This document shows positions 1 through 8,900 of a stretch of 27,339 nt of DNA, one piece after another (position 1 is the stretch's first letter; each line of letters begins with the position of its first letter). The notes under the pieces are model-generated. The model worked only from the letters and a program-made list of their open reading frames with translations, did no database searches and had not been told where the DNA came from. The stretch is from the NCBI GenBank assembly GCA_002491565.1, contig DKWE01000127.1, positions 1 to 27,339 on the forward strand. The letters run 5' to 3'. Origin of the DNA: Lachnospiraceae bacterium UBA7160. GTDB taxonomy: Bacteria; Bacillota; Clostridia; Lachnospirales; Lachnospiraceae. Position numbers and translations under genes: made by a program.

Positions 1-1
1 G

Positions 2-1240
2 GTCATTTCCATAATCTATAACATCACAGACACCTATTTCATCGCATTGACTCAGAACACTGCACTGGTAGCAGGTGTCTCTCTCTGCGCCCCGGTGTTC
101 ACCCTTCTCATGGCCTTTGGCAACATCTTTGGTCAGGGCGGCAGTTCTCTGCTCAGCCGCATGCTTGGGCAGAATGACCAGGATAGTCTCCATCGCATCA
201 GCTCCTTTTGCTTCTATGCCGCTACCGGCTTTGGCTTGCTATCCGGAATTCTGATGTTGCTGTTCCACACTCCGATTTTGTACCTGCTGGGCGCTGACAG
301 CCAGACGTTTTCCTATGCTTCTTCCTATTATACCTGGATGGCTCTCGGTGCTCCCTTTGTGCTGCTGTCTTTTATCCACACCAATCTCCTCCGCTCTGAA
401 GGTATGTCTAAGGAATCCATGATCGGGACAGTAGGCGGTTCTGTGGTAAACATCATCCTGGATCCGATTCTGATTTTTGGTCTGGACCTGGGCCCCACCG
501 GTGCAGCGATAGCGACCATCCTTGGTTATATTTTCACCGACATCTACTGTCTGCGAGTGGTTCTGCATAAAAGCAACGCTCTGTCCGTGAATATCCGCAA
601 ATGCAGGATCAGCGGCAGCGACATGCGGCAGATTTTCGGCATTGGGACTTCTGCGGCACTTACCAACCTGATGCAGAGCTTCTGCCTGATTTTAACGAAC
701 CAGAGCCTGCTGCTTTACGGCAGTGATAAAATCGCAGTTATGGGCATTGTGCAAAAAATCAGCATGATCATCATGCTGATTCTGGTGGGGTTCTCCTTTG
801 GCGGCGCACCTCTGATCGGCTACTACTATGGTGCTGCGAATAAAACCCGGCTAAAGGAACTATTAGGCTTTGTTCTTCGGTTTCTTTGCGGTACGGCTCT
901 GGCGCTGTCTGCCATCCTCATCCTTGCCGCACCCCTGGCTATCCGGCTCTTCTTAAAAGAGGAAGCTCTTGTGCAGACCGGCGTGTTAATGCTGCGTACA
1001 CAGACCGTCAGCATGGTATTTCTGGCTGTGGTACAGTTCATCACAATCATTTTCCAATCAACCGGGAAAATAGCTCCTGCTCTGATACTATCCGTGAGCC
1101 GTCAGGGCATCGTTTTTGCAATCGTTCTATTCTTCGCAGTCCGGCTTTTGGGATATCATGGTATTCTGCTGACTCAGTTCTTCTCGGATGCTGTCACCGC
1201 CGGACTGGCGCTTGTATTGTACCGACGTTACTCTATATAA
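2..1240 (+). CDS. MATE family efflux transporter, 5' end cut by window edge
   Basis: Membrane antiporter of the MATE (multidrug and toxin extrusion) family, expected to export organic cations or metabolites using an ion gradient. The frame is open to the left window edge, and the bases before the first possible start (a TTG at 47) already encode typical MATE sequence (YNITDTYFIAL), so that TTG is an internal leucine and the true start lies outside the window. About 412 residues are visible, with repeated hydrophobic segments and the family pattern around FGNIFGQGGSSLLSR. It ends at TAA 1238-1240. Unlike the two MATE genes further right it has no ATPase-like extension. It converges on the phosphopantetheinyl transferase gene and is the only gene on the plus strand, so it probably belongs to another transcription unit. 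Its substrate is unknown. Confidence 0.9.
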   Translation, partial: VISIIYNITDTYFIALTQNTALVAGVSLCAPVFTLLMAFGNIFGQGGSSLLSRMLGQNDQDSLHRISSFCFYAATGFGLLSGILMLLFHTPILYLLGADSQTFSYASSYYTWMALGAPFVLLSFIHTNLLRSEGMSKESMIGTVGGSVVNIILDPILIFGLDLGPTGAAIATILGYIFTDIYCLRVVLHKSNALSVNIRKCRISGSDMRQIFGIGTSAALTNLMQSFCLILTNQSLLLYGSDKIAVMGIVQKISMIIMLILVGFSFGGAPLIGYYYGAANKTRLKELLGFVLRFLCGTALALSAILILAAPLAIRLFLKEEALVQTGVLMLRTQTVSMVFLAVVQFITIIFQSTGKIAPALILSVSRQGIVFAIVLFFAVRLLGYHGILLTQFFSDAVTAGLALVLYRRYSI

Positions 1241-1250
1241 TAGAATAGAG
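1231..1250. terminator. Weak hairpin between convergent genes
   Basis: CTCTAT (1231-1236) and ATAGAG (1245-1250) form a 6-bp stem with an 8-nt loop that overlaps the stop codon of the MATE gene. It sits between two convergent genes, where a bidirectional terminator would be expected, but neither side has a good T-run. Weak candidate only. Confidence 0.25.
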
Positions 1251-1319
1251 ACTTTCCAGCTTATTCACATAGAGCGCCGCGGTTGGCTCATCGAGAATCA
1301 TAAACAGGGCATCATCGCT
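1233..1319 (-). pseudogene. Remnant of an ABC transporter ATPase (Walker B fragment)
   Basis: Read on the minus strand, this stretch encodes SDDALFMILDEPTAAL followed by YVNK and a few more residues before a TAG stop at 1235-1233. ALFMILDEPTAALD is the Walker B segment of bacterial peptide/lipid-exporter type ABC ATPases. The conserved match ends at AAL, where the usual Asp is replaced by Tyr and unrelated sequence follows. No Walker A, signature motif or H-loop is present nearby. It overlaps the last codon of the phosphopantetheinyl transferase gene in a different frame. It is a decayed fragment left at a recombination junction, not a working gene. Confidence 0.75.
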
Positions 1320-1959
1320 GAATACACACAGCAGCCCAATACCTCCCATCACGATATTGCTTTATTTTATACTCGTACCCGTCATAGGTCTGCCGAACCT
1401 TTATGCTGTCTCCGGATACATCGAAACCAAACGTATGCATTGGCAGCTCCATCCCCATGCCGGTCGCTTTCAAAAAGCTCTCCTTTAGTGTCCAGAGCCG
1501 GAAAAAGGCGCTGTCCTGCGCTTCTTTCGCGAGCCCCGCAAGATACGCGTATTCCTCCGGCCGGAAACAATGTTTCGCAAGCTCCATATCCGCCTTTTTC
1601 GTATACTCAATGTCACAGCCGACCTCTGCATCTGCAAAAGCTACCAGCACCATCGTTTCCGAGTGGGCCAGATTGAAATGAATCAGCGGATAATCCGGCA
1701 GATACGGCTTCCCGTTTTTCTTCTGCCCGATCCGGACCTCCGACTCCCGAAGACCGTATTCCCGGAGCCCCTGATCCAAAAGCATCCCGGCCCCCAGCGA
1801 CAGCCTCTTATCCTTCCAAAAGAGGTATCCGTCTACTTTGGCTCGTCTGGATGCGGAAAGCTGATGGTAGCACGTTTGGAAATATGCATCATCCGTAAGC
1901 AGCATCGTATCCAGCGTATAAAGCCGCAATCCATTCTCATACAGTTTTCCTGACATCAT
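1312..1959 (-). CDS. 4'-phosphopantetheinyl transferase (Sfp type)
   Basis: Transfers the 4'-phosphopantetheine arm of coenzyme A to the conserved Ser of carrier domains, here presumably the three T domains of the NRPS in the same operon. The 215-residue length fits the Sfp/AcpT group. Visible family motifs are VGCDIEYT (metal-binding D116 and E118) and FRLWTLKESFLKATG (W156, K159, E160, K164), preceded by a FNLAHSE segment typical of Sfp proteins. I chose the ATG at 1959 because AAGGA lies about 6 nt upstream; a GTG at 1974 is in frame but overlaps a GGAGG and has no ribosome binding site of its own. The last codon abuts the ABC-ATPase remnant, so the extreme C-terminus may have been changed by recombination. 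It is the last gene of the NRPS operon. Confidence 0.93.
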   Translation of the reverse strand: MMSGKLYENGLRLYTLDTMLLTDDAYFQTCYHQLSASRRAKVDGYLFWKDKRLSLGAGMLLDQGLREYGLRESEVRIGQKKNGKPYLPDYPLIHFNLAHSETMVLVAFADAEVGCDIEYTKKADMELAKHCFRPEEYAYLAGLAKEAQDSAFFRLWTLKESFLKATGMGMELPMHTFGFDVSGDSIKVRQTYDGYEYKIKQYRDGRYWAAVCIQR

Positions 1960-1970
1960 GCGTTTCCTTA

Positions 1971-2020
1971 GCACCTCCAGTGTCTGCAGACGGATTCAAA
2001 TCCGGTACGGAGGGTGTCGC
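1971..2020 (-). other. Possible leader structure before the phosphopantetheinyl transferase gene
   Basis: On the minus strand ACACCCTCC pairs imperfectly with GGAGGTGC, enclosing the hairpin CGGAT-TTGA-ATCCG and the palindrome GTCTGCAGAC. The outer stem includes a GGAGG just upstream of the gene start. It may be a folded leader or processing site. It is not a tRNA (no acceptor stem or anticodon arm). No promoter was recognised in this 92-bp gap. Confidence 0.3.
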
Positions 2021-2051
2021 AAAATAACAGAACGCTACAAGTTATGGTATA

Positions 2052-2654
2052 TTATTTCAGTTCTTTTTTCATGGTCAGGATATTGGCGCCGTTTTCTCTA
2101 AGATAGCACACCTCGTCCATCACTTTCCGCACAAGACTGATTCCAAAGCCGCCCGGCTCCTGCTCGTCAATCGAGTCCTTCCACTTGGGCTCTCCATGCT
2201 CGAGCATGTTAAACGGCATTCCATAATCCTTCCAGGTCAGGAGCAGCCATTTGCCGCTCCTGCAGCCTGTGAGTTCCACAAGTTTCTCCTGCTCGTCCTG
2301 TTCCTGTCCCCGGTAAGCATAGCTTGCGATATTTACAAACAACTCCTCCGCCGCAAGCTGCACCTTAAACAGGCAGGCGCAGTTCTCTCCTGCCGCACGG
2401 TTCACCAGTCCCCGCACCTGATCCAGATTTTTCAGCTCCGCTTTTATGGTAATCGTTTCCGTAAAGTCACTCTCGCGTGCACAATCACCTGGCACACCTT
2501 TTTCCTGCATCTTTTCTACCGTCTCAGGCACCGTTCTTCCTTTTTCCTCCGCTGCTTTCCTCGCTATTACCGATTCCATATCCTGCTCCCGATCCACTGC
2601 CGCACAGTCATCAAGCCCTGATCCTCTCCCGAACTTCTCTCCGGAATATGTCAT
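2052..2654 (-). CDS. Anti-sigma factor-like ATPase/kinase (RsbW/SpoIIAB type, HATPase_c_2)
   Basis: A stand-alone GHKL ATPase of the RsbW/SpoIIAB group; relatives bind a target protein and phosphorylate a STAS-domain antagonist on Ser. About 65 polar, charged N-terminal residues precede the domain (from about residue 66). The ATP-site motifs look intact: N-box AAEELFVNIA with E104 and N108, G1 box WKDYGMPF with D143 and G145, and the glycine-rich GGFGISLV lid (168-175). I prefer the ATG at 2654 because GGAG sits 7 nt upstream; the in-frame ATG at 2681 would overlap the STAS gene by 11 bases and lacks a ribosome binding site. It directly follows the STAS gene, the classic antagonist-kinase order, but no sigma factor gene follows. 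Confidence 0.85.
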   Translation of the reverse strand: MTYSGEKFGRGSGLDDCAAVDREQDMESVIARKAAEEKGRTVPETVEKMQEKGVPGDCARESDFTETITIKAELKNLDQVRGLVNRAAGENCACLFKVQLAAEELFVNIASYAYRGQEQDEQEKLVELTGCRSGKWLLLTWKDYGMPFNMLEHGEPKWKDSIDEQEPGGFGISLVRKVMDEVCYLRENGANILTMKKELK

Positions 2655-2670
2655 GACTTTTCTCCATATC

Positions 2671-2967
2671 CTACCGGACATCCAGACGCGATAAGAAGCC
2701 TGTCATCTCCAATACATCCCTCACGTCACGATTCACCCCGGTGAGCACCAGACCGTCCTTCTTGCTCATTTTCTTATGAGCCGACAAGAACATGCGGAGC
2801 CCCGAGCTGGAAATATACTCCAATTTGCTGCAGTCCAGAATCAGCTGAGTGACTTCCGGCGGCATCGCCTCGACTGCCTCCCCTAAGAGGGGAGCCGCCG
2901 TCGTATCCAGCCATCCCTCCAGCTCCATTGTCATAATACTTCCATTCTGGTTTGTCTCTATCTTCAT
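2671..2967 (-). CDS. STAS domain protein (anti-sigma factor antagonist, RsbV/SpoIIAA type)
   Basis: A 98-residue single STAS domain. Family members relieve an RsbW-type kinase when dephosphorylated and are switched off by Ser phosphorylation. The motif LDCSKLEYISSSGLRMFL contains the expected site, with S54 aligned to the phosphoserine of SpoIIAA and RsbV. The C-terminal VLEMTGFLSRLDV helix is also typical. The ATG at 2967 is preceded by AAGGGG about 10 nt upstream and lies 20 bases after the NRPS stop; the longer in-frame extension overlaps the NRPS and does not resemble the family. It is translated from the NRPS operon, immediately before an RsbW-like partner. Confidence 0.9.
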   Translation of the reverse strand: MKIETNQNGSIMTMELEGWLDTTAAPLLGEAVEAMPPEVTQLILDCSKLEYISSSGLRMFLSAHKKMSKKDGLVLTGVNRDVRDVLEMTGFLSRLDVR

Positions 2968-2987
2968 TTTCTCGTTACCCCTTCCTT

Positions 2988-5900
2988 TTACTTCTCTGTA
3001 TAGAAATCGTCGTCGAAAAAGTTCAGCCCATCCAGCGCTTTGATCGCATTCGCAAGGTATTGATTGTCTGTGATACTCCACTTAAAGCCCAGACGGTACA
3101 GCACTTCTGTGGTAAACGCATTCGTATAGTCAATGGTATAGATATCCCCCTCATCACGCGAAGTGTATGCGATGAGTCCTGATACGGCATCACTCGTCTC
3201 ATGCTCTGCGGCATACGCATTGACTGCCTCTACAAATGCCTCATCCGGTACGATCTGAATGTCAAACCCACTCACACGCATTTCGTAGATCACATCGCTC
3301 ATAAAGATCCGATGATTGTTGCAGGCATGGAAAATCGTAAATCCGCTGGTGGTCCCCGCGAGCTTCAGGACCGCTGCTGCCGTCTCGTCAATCGGAGAAA
3401 ACTCCACAGCCTCATTCATACCGCCCATCGGGAATGCGCTAACCGCAGCATACCCGCGCAATCCCCGCAAAAATCCGTTCGTGATAAAGTTGATCTGGAA
3501 CTCTCCATCTCTCTGGCGGCTCATCAGATTACCGACGCGGATGATCTTCGCGTCCAGGCCATTGACAGCCGCCTCCAGCACCACGCGCTCTGCAAGGAAC
3601 TTCGTGCGAATGTACTCATTGGTGATGCGCTGTTCGAAGTACAGATCATTTTCGGCAATTCTCCGCTCCATCGGCGGTCTGCCGTCCATGCCCTCTCCTC
3701 CTACCGATACTGTAGAAATCTGTACAAGCCTCTTCTTCAATGAGGTACAGAGCTCTGTCAGATGTCTCACACCGGTCACATTAATCTTTTCCAAAATCTC
3801 GCCTGCCACAAAGTGCTTGACGCAAGCCGCGCAATTGATCAGGGTATCAAACGGCACATCCTTTAACCGGTTCACTGCCTCCGGATCGGTAATATCGCCG
3901 TCAATACAGAAAATCCGGTCGCCAAACAGCCCGGTAAACGGATGATCGAAATAATACATCAGCAGATTCATCAGACGCCGGTCGCCGGACTCATAGCTGC
4001 CTTTGCGCACCATACAGTATACCTTGCCGGTGTAATGGTCCAGGAACTCCTTCAGCACATGAATTCCCAGGAAACCGGTAGCCCCGGTAAGCAGGATATC
4101 GCCCGGATCCTCCGGCTTCACCTGATCTGCATTCCGGCTGTCATTTGCCGCAATCAAGGTGTCGATGCCATTGTAGGAATAGTTCGCAAATTCATCCGTA
4201 GTTTCCTGTTCTGCCTCATCACCGCATACGACAGCAGCAAGCTCACGCACCGTATGATACTTGAAAATATCTGCATACACAAGAGGCAGGTCCTCATTCA
4301 GGCACATAACCGCAACCCTGGAAGCCGCAAGGGAGGTTCCGCCGATTGCGAAGAAATCATCATCGATTCCCACCTGTTCCCGGCCTAACGCCTTTTCAAA
4401 CATGCTGCACAGTTTTACCTGCGTCCCTGTTTCGGGCGCTGTATAGTGCGTGTTCTCTCCGATCATGACTGGCTTTGGCAAAGCGCGCTTGTCAATTTTT
4501 CCGCCCGGTGTAACCGGCATCTTGTCTAAATGAGTATAGAAAGCAGGCACCATATATTCCGGAAGCAGCGGGCTTAAAAACTCCTTCCAGTCCTCCTCCG
4601 GATATTCTGTGCCGGTATAGTAAGCCGCAATATACGTCACATTGCTCTGGGTCACAGGAATCGCTGCCGCCTCAAGGATGCCATCGCGTTTCAGGACTGC
4701 GCCTTCGATCTCGCCGAGCTCCACACGGAACCCGTTGATCTTGATCTGCGAGTCAATCCGCCCGATGTATTCGATATTTCCGTCGCCCTTCATCCGCACC
4801 ATATCGCCGGTGTGGTACAGCCGTTCCTCATCCTTACAGGTGGCAAACGGATTCGGCACAAATACGGCCGCGGTCTTTTCCGGCAGGTTGTGATACCCTC
4901 TCGCGACCTGACGTCCCGCCACACAGAGTTCCCCTGCTTCGCCCACTGCCACACGCTCCAGGTTTTTATCCACAATATAGCACCGTACATTCCTCTGCGC
5001 TTTGCCAATCGGGATCGACTTATATTCCCGGTCCACGATAAAGCTCGTTGTCGAAACCGTGTTTTCTGTAGGGCCATACCCATTTATCAGGGTATACTTC
5101 CTGTCGTAATAGCGCTTGAACTTTTCACCGCCCAGCGTGAGAAGCCTTAATGCACAGTCCCCGGTCAGGATTTCCGCCACAAGTTCGCCCATCTGCGTTG
5201 GCATGGCGGACGCTGTAATTGGCTCCTGTTCAAAAATACGGCAGATCGCCACGGCGTCCTTTCTGACGCTCTCCGGGAAAATATAGAGGGCTGCGCCCAT
5301 CGTCAGCGGCGCAAACAGGTCGTGTACCGATGCGTCAAAACAGAAGGAGGCAAATTCTCCATACATATCCTCCGGGACCGTCTTATGGTAGTTCACAATA
5401 TGCTCGATCAGCGTCATAAGATTGCGGTGTTCAAGCATAACACCCTTTGGTTTCCCTGTAGAGCCGGAGGTGTAAATCATATAAGCCAGATTTTCCGGCA
5501 GCGGCCTCGTCAGCTCTGCGCTTCCCGTGAAATGCTTCCCCTTCTCTTCGATGTCATCCAGATAAATCATATGCTTGTCATACCCCGATACCAGCGGTTT
5601 GTACCGGCTCATTATAAGAAGGTTCTCACTTCCGCTGTCCGAAAGCATATAGGCAATCCGGTCCTGCGGATATTCCGGGTCCAGCGGAACATACGCCCCG
5701 CCCGCTTTCATGATTCCCACAAAAGCTTCCACAAACTCTCTCGTCCTTCCGCACAGGATTCCCGCTACATGTTCCCGGCCAAATCCGTTTTTCGTAAGCA
5801 CATCAGCAATATATTCGGATACCGCGTCAAGCTCGGCATATGTGATTGTACCGTTTTCGTCCTTGACAGCAATCCGGTCCGGATAGCTTGCTGCAGTCTC

Positions 5901-8900
5901 CCGGAACAGGTCGACGAAGGTCTTCCCCATATACCGGGGCGTGTTAATCATATGATCCTGCTCGTCAAACATCAGGCGGAGCTCCGACGGGTCCTTTCCA
6001 TCCAGCAGTCCCTTCGCGGCGATTTCGAAGTTCTCAATCAGATACTCCGCTGTTTCCTCCTCAAACATATCACTCCGATACTCAAGGTCATACACGTATT
6101 CGCCGTTTTCCGTACTCAGCATCAGCGATACCGGCTCCTTTGCCGCATTCAGGTCAAGCGGGATCTCCTCGGCAGTCTCCCCGCAGATCTGGTTAAACGC
6201 AAAGTTCTCTCCCTGATAGACAAACATCGTGTCCGGTTTAATATGATACTTCCGGCTGATCTCCTGGAACGGGTAAATATCGTGGTTCATCATCCCCATA
6301 ATCTGGTTCTTCAGAGTCCTGAAGTAGTTTTCCGCAGTCTGCTCCGTTTCACACCGAACCGGCAGCGTTTTGACAAACATACCAACGGCATCCGAGAGAC
6401 GCGAGTCATTTCTGCCATGATAAATCGTTGTGAATACGCTTCTCTTTGCAAAATGATATCTTGCCAGCACCGCGCCAAACACACCAGTAAAGAATACGTT
6501 CTCCGTGATCCCATACCGCTCACAAATCGCCTCCACGGCCTCGCGGCTGATCGCACCGCTCTTCTTATGCAGAGTTCCGACAGAGGGCTTCCCTTTGCTC
6601 TTATCGGGATAGAAGCCTGTGTCCGGGCCAGAGCTTTCAAAGATCGAATCAAAGTATTCCTCAGCCCTTCCATACTCCTCTCCCTGCACAGCCTGCTCCT
6701 GGTCAAGCGCTGCATCATATGCCGTATAAGTCTCCGGCGTAAGCGGCTCTCCCGCATAAGCCCGGTCGATATCCGACAGAATCACTGCAAGCGACGTACC
6801 ATCCGCAATCAGATGGTGCACGTCGAGAAACAGATAGCTTCCGTCGTGGGTTCTGTGTATCTCAAAACGGAACAGCGGTTCCTGGAACAGTCCAAACGGC
6901 CTTACCAGCTTTTCCCGGTCCATACCGTCTATTATTTCTGCCGTGTAACGCAGCGTATCCATTCTGCGCTGGCGTATCTCGCCGTCCTCATCCATAAAAA
7001 GCTGCACCTTCAGATACGGATGCGCCGCCACCGTCTTTTCCACCGCGTCCTTCAGCCGGATCAGGTCGATTCTTGGGCTTAAACGGAACAGGTAAGGAAT
7101 ATTATAAACGGTGGTTCCCATATTCGCCATACAATCGACAAACACTCCTGCCTGCGTATTCGTGAGCGGATATACCTCCCGCACCTCATGTGTCTGGACC
7201 TTTTTGGCGCCAAGAAGAAAGCTTTCCAGCATAAGAACCGTCGGATTTTCCTTCAGATCACGTATCCGGAGTACCACATCAAATTCCTTTGCGAGAAGCA
7301 CATTCAGCTTGATCGCGCTGATGGAGGTCAGTCCGGCAAGCGCGATATCTGTAGTGATACCGAACTCCCTGTGGCCGACTGCATCAGCGACGCAGTCATA
7401 GATCCGCTGCTGCATCTCATTTTTGGGCAGAATGATTTCCACTGCTGCCTTCTGCGGCTTTGGCAGTGCGCGTTTGTTGACCTTCTGATTCTGGTTTAAC
7501 GGAATCCGGTCAATCTGCATCGTCACTGCGGGCACCATGTACGGCGGCTTTGTCTCCAGAATAAAGGCGTTCAGCGCATCGATATCAATCTGTTTCTCCG
7601 ATACGACATACGCTGCGATGTACTTGCCGCCGCCCTCCTCGTCAAATGCGGCAACCGTCGCATCCTGAATGTCCGGGAACCGGCGGATCACTTCCTCTAC
7701 CTCCGTCAGCTCGATCCGGAAGCCCCGGATCTTTACCTGTGCATCCCGTCTGCCTACAAAGGCGACATTTCCGTCATTCAGGAAGCGCACCACATCCCCC
7801 GTGTGGTAGAGCCGCCTGTAGCCTTCCTCGTCCGTGTAGGGATTTTCTGCATAGACCTCCGCGGTCTTCTCCGGACGGTTCAGATACCCGCGTGATACCT
7901 GCCGTCCCGCTACCAGCAGTTCCCCGGACGCCCCGGCAGGCAGGCGGTGTCCTCTGTCATCTGTAATATAAAGCTTCAGATTCTCCAGCGGCTTTCCGAT
8001 CGGGATATCCTCATAATACCGGTCCACCTCAAAGACCGTAGTTATAATCGTACATTCTGTAGGCCCGTATGCATTGCACAGTTTATAGCCCCTGGGTGGA
8101 TCCAGCGGAACCAGCTTTTCTCCGCCTGTCAGAAGGTACTTTAAAGACCGGTTTTCAATCGCCATCGCAAACTGACGTCCCACCTGAGTTGTCATAAATG
8201 CGTGCGTAATCTGATTTCTCTCAAAATAATCATTCAGCGCTAGAAGGTCCAGACGGATCTCTTCTGCAATAATGTGAAGCTGTGCGCCCGCGGTCAGCGT
8301 CGAAAACATCTCCATCATGCATGCGTCGAAGCCATAGGACGCATAGGCGGTAAGGCGTGAGGAACTGTCAACCTCATACCGTTTGTGATACCAGATGCAA
8401 AATGCGGTGATGTTTCCAAATTCCAGCATACAGCCCTTCGGTACGCCGGTCGACCCCGAGGTGTAGAGCAGGATAAACAAATCTTCCGGCTTCGGAGACG
8501 GCATCTCCCCCCTATAGTCCGGCAAGCCGGACAGTTCATCCGTATACAGCACCCTGCCCGCATAATCCGGCACCTGGTCCCGCATTTCCCGCGTAGTGAT
8601 CAACAGCTTTGCACCGCCGTCGTCCAGCATAAATTGCAGTCTGTCCTGCGGATAGGTGGGATCCAGCGGCTGGTAAGCGCAGCCGCTGCGGGCGATGCCG
8701 ACCGAACAGATCGCCATGTACTCGGAGCGCGGGATCAGCACAGCAACGACATCCCCTGCACCAAGGCCGTTCTGCACCAGATATCCTGCAAGGCCGCGGG
8801 TTATCGTTTCAAACGCACGGTACGTATATCGGATATCTTTATATACCACGGCTGTCTGATCCGGATTTTCCTCTGCCGCCCTCTGGAACAGATCCACCAC

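Noticed and set aside
1975..2030. tRNA-like T-arm (GGATTCAAATCC)
   Set aside because: No acceptor stem, D-arm or anticodon arm fits around it. It is better explained as a hairpin in the leader.
2671..3000. A thioesterase or second release enzyme after the NRPS
   Set aside because: The NRPS ends in the reductase domain, and the following genes are STAS and RsbW-like; no GxSxG hydrolase is present.
2968..3081. N-terminal extension of the first STAS protein
   Set aside because: It overlaps the NRPS C-terminus, lacks a ribosome binding site and does not resemble STAS proteins; the ATG at 2967 is better.
5322..7082. Long open frame on the plus strand opposite the NRPS
   Set aside because: It lies antisense to confidently assigned C and A domains, has no recognisable domain and no ribosome binding site, and reflects codon bias of the real gene.
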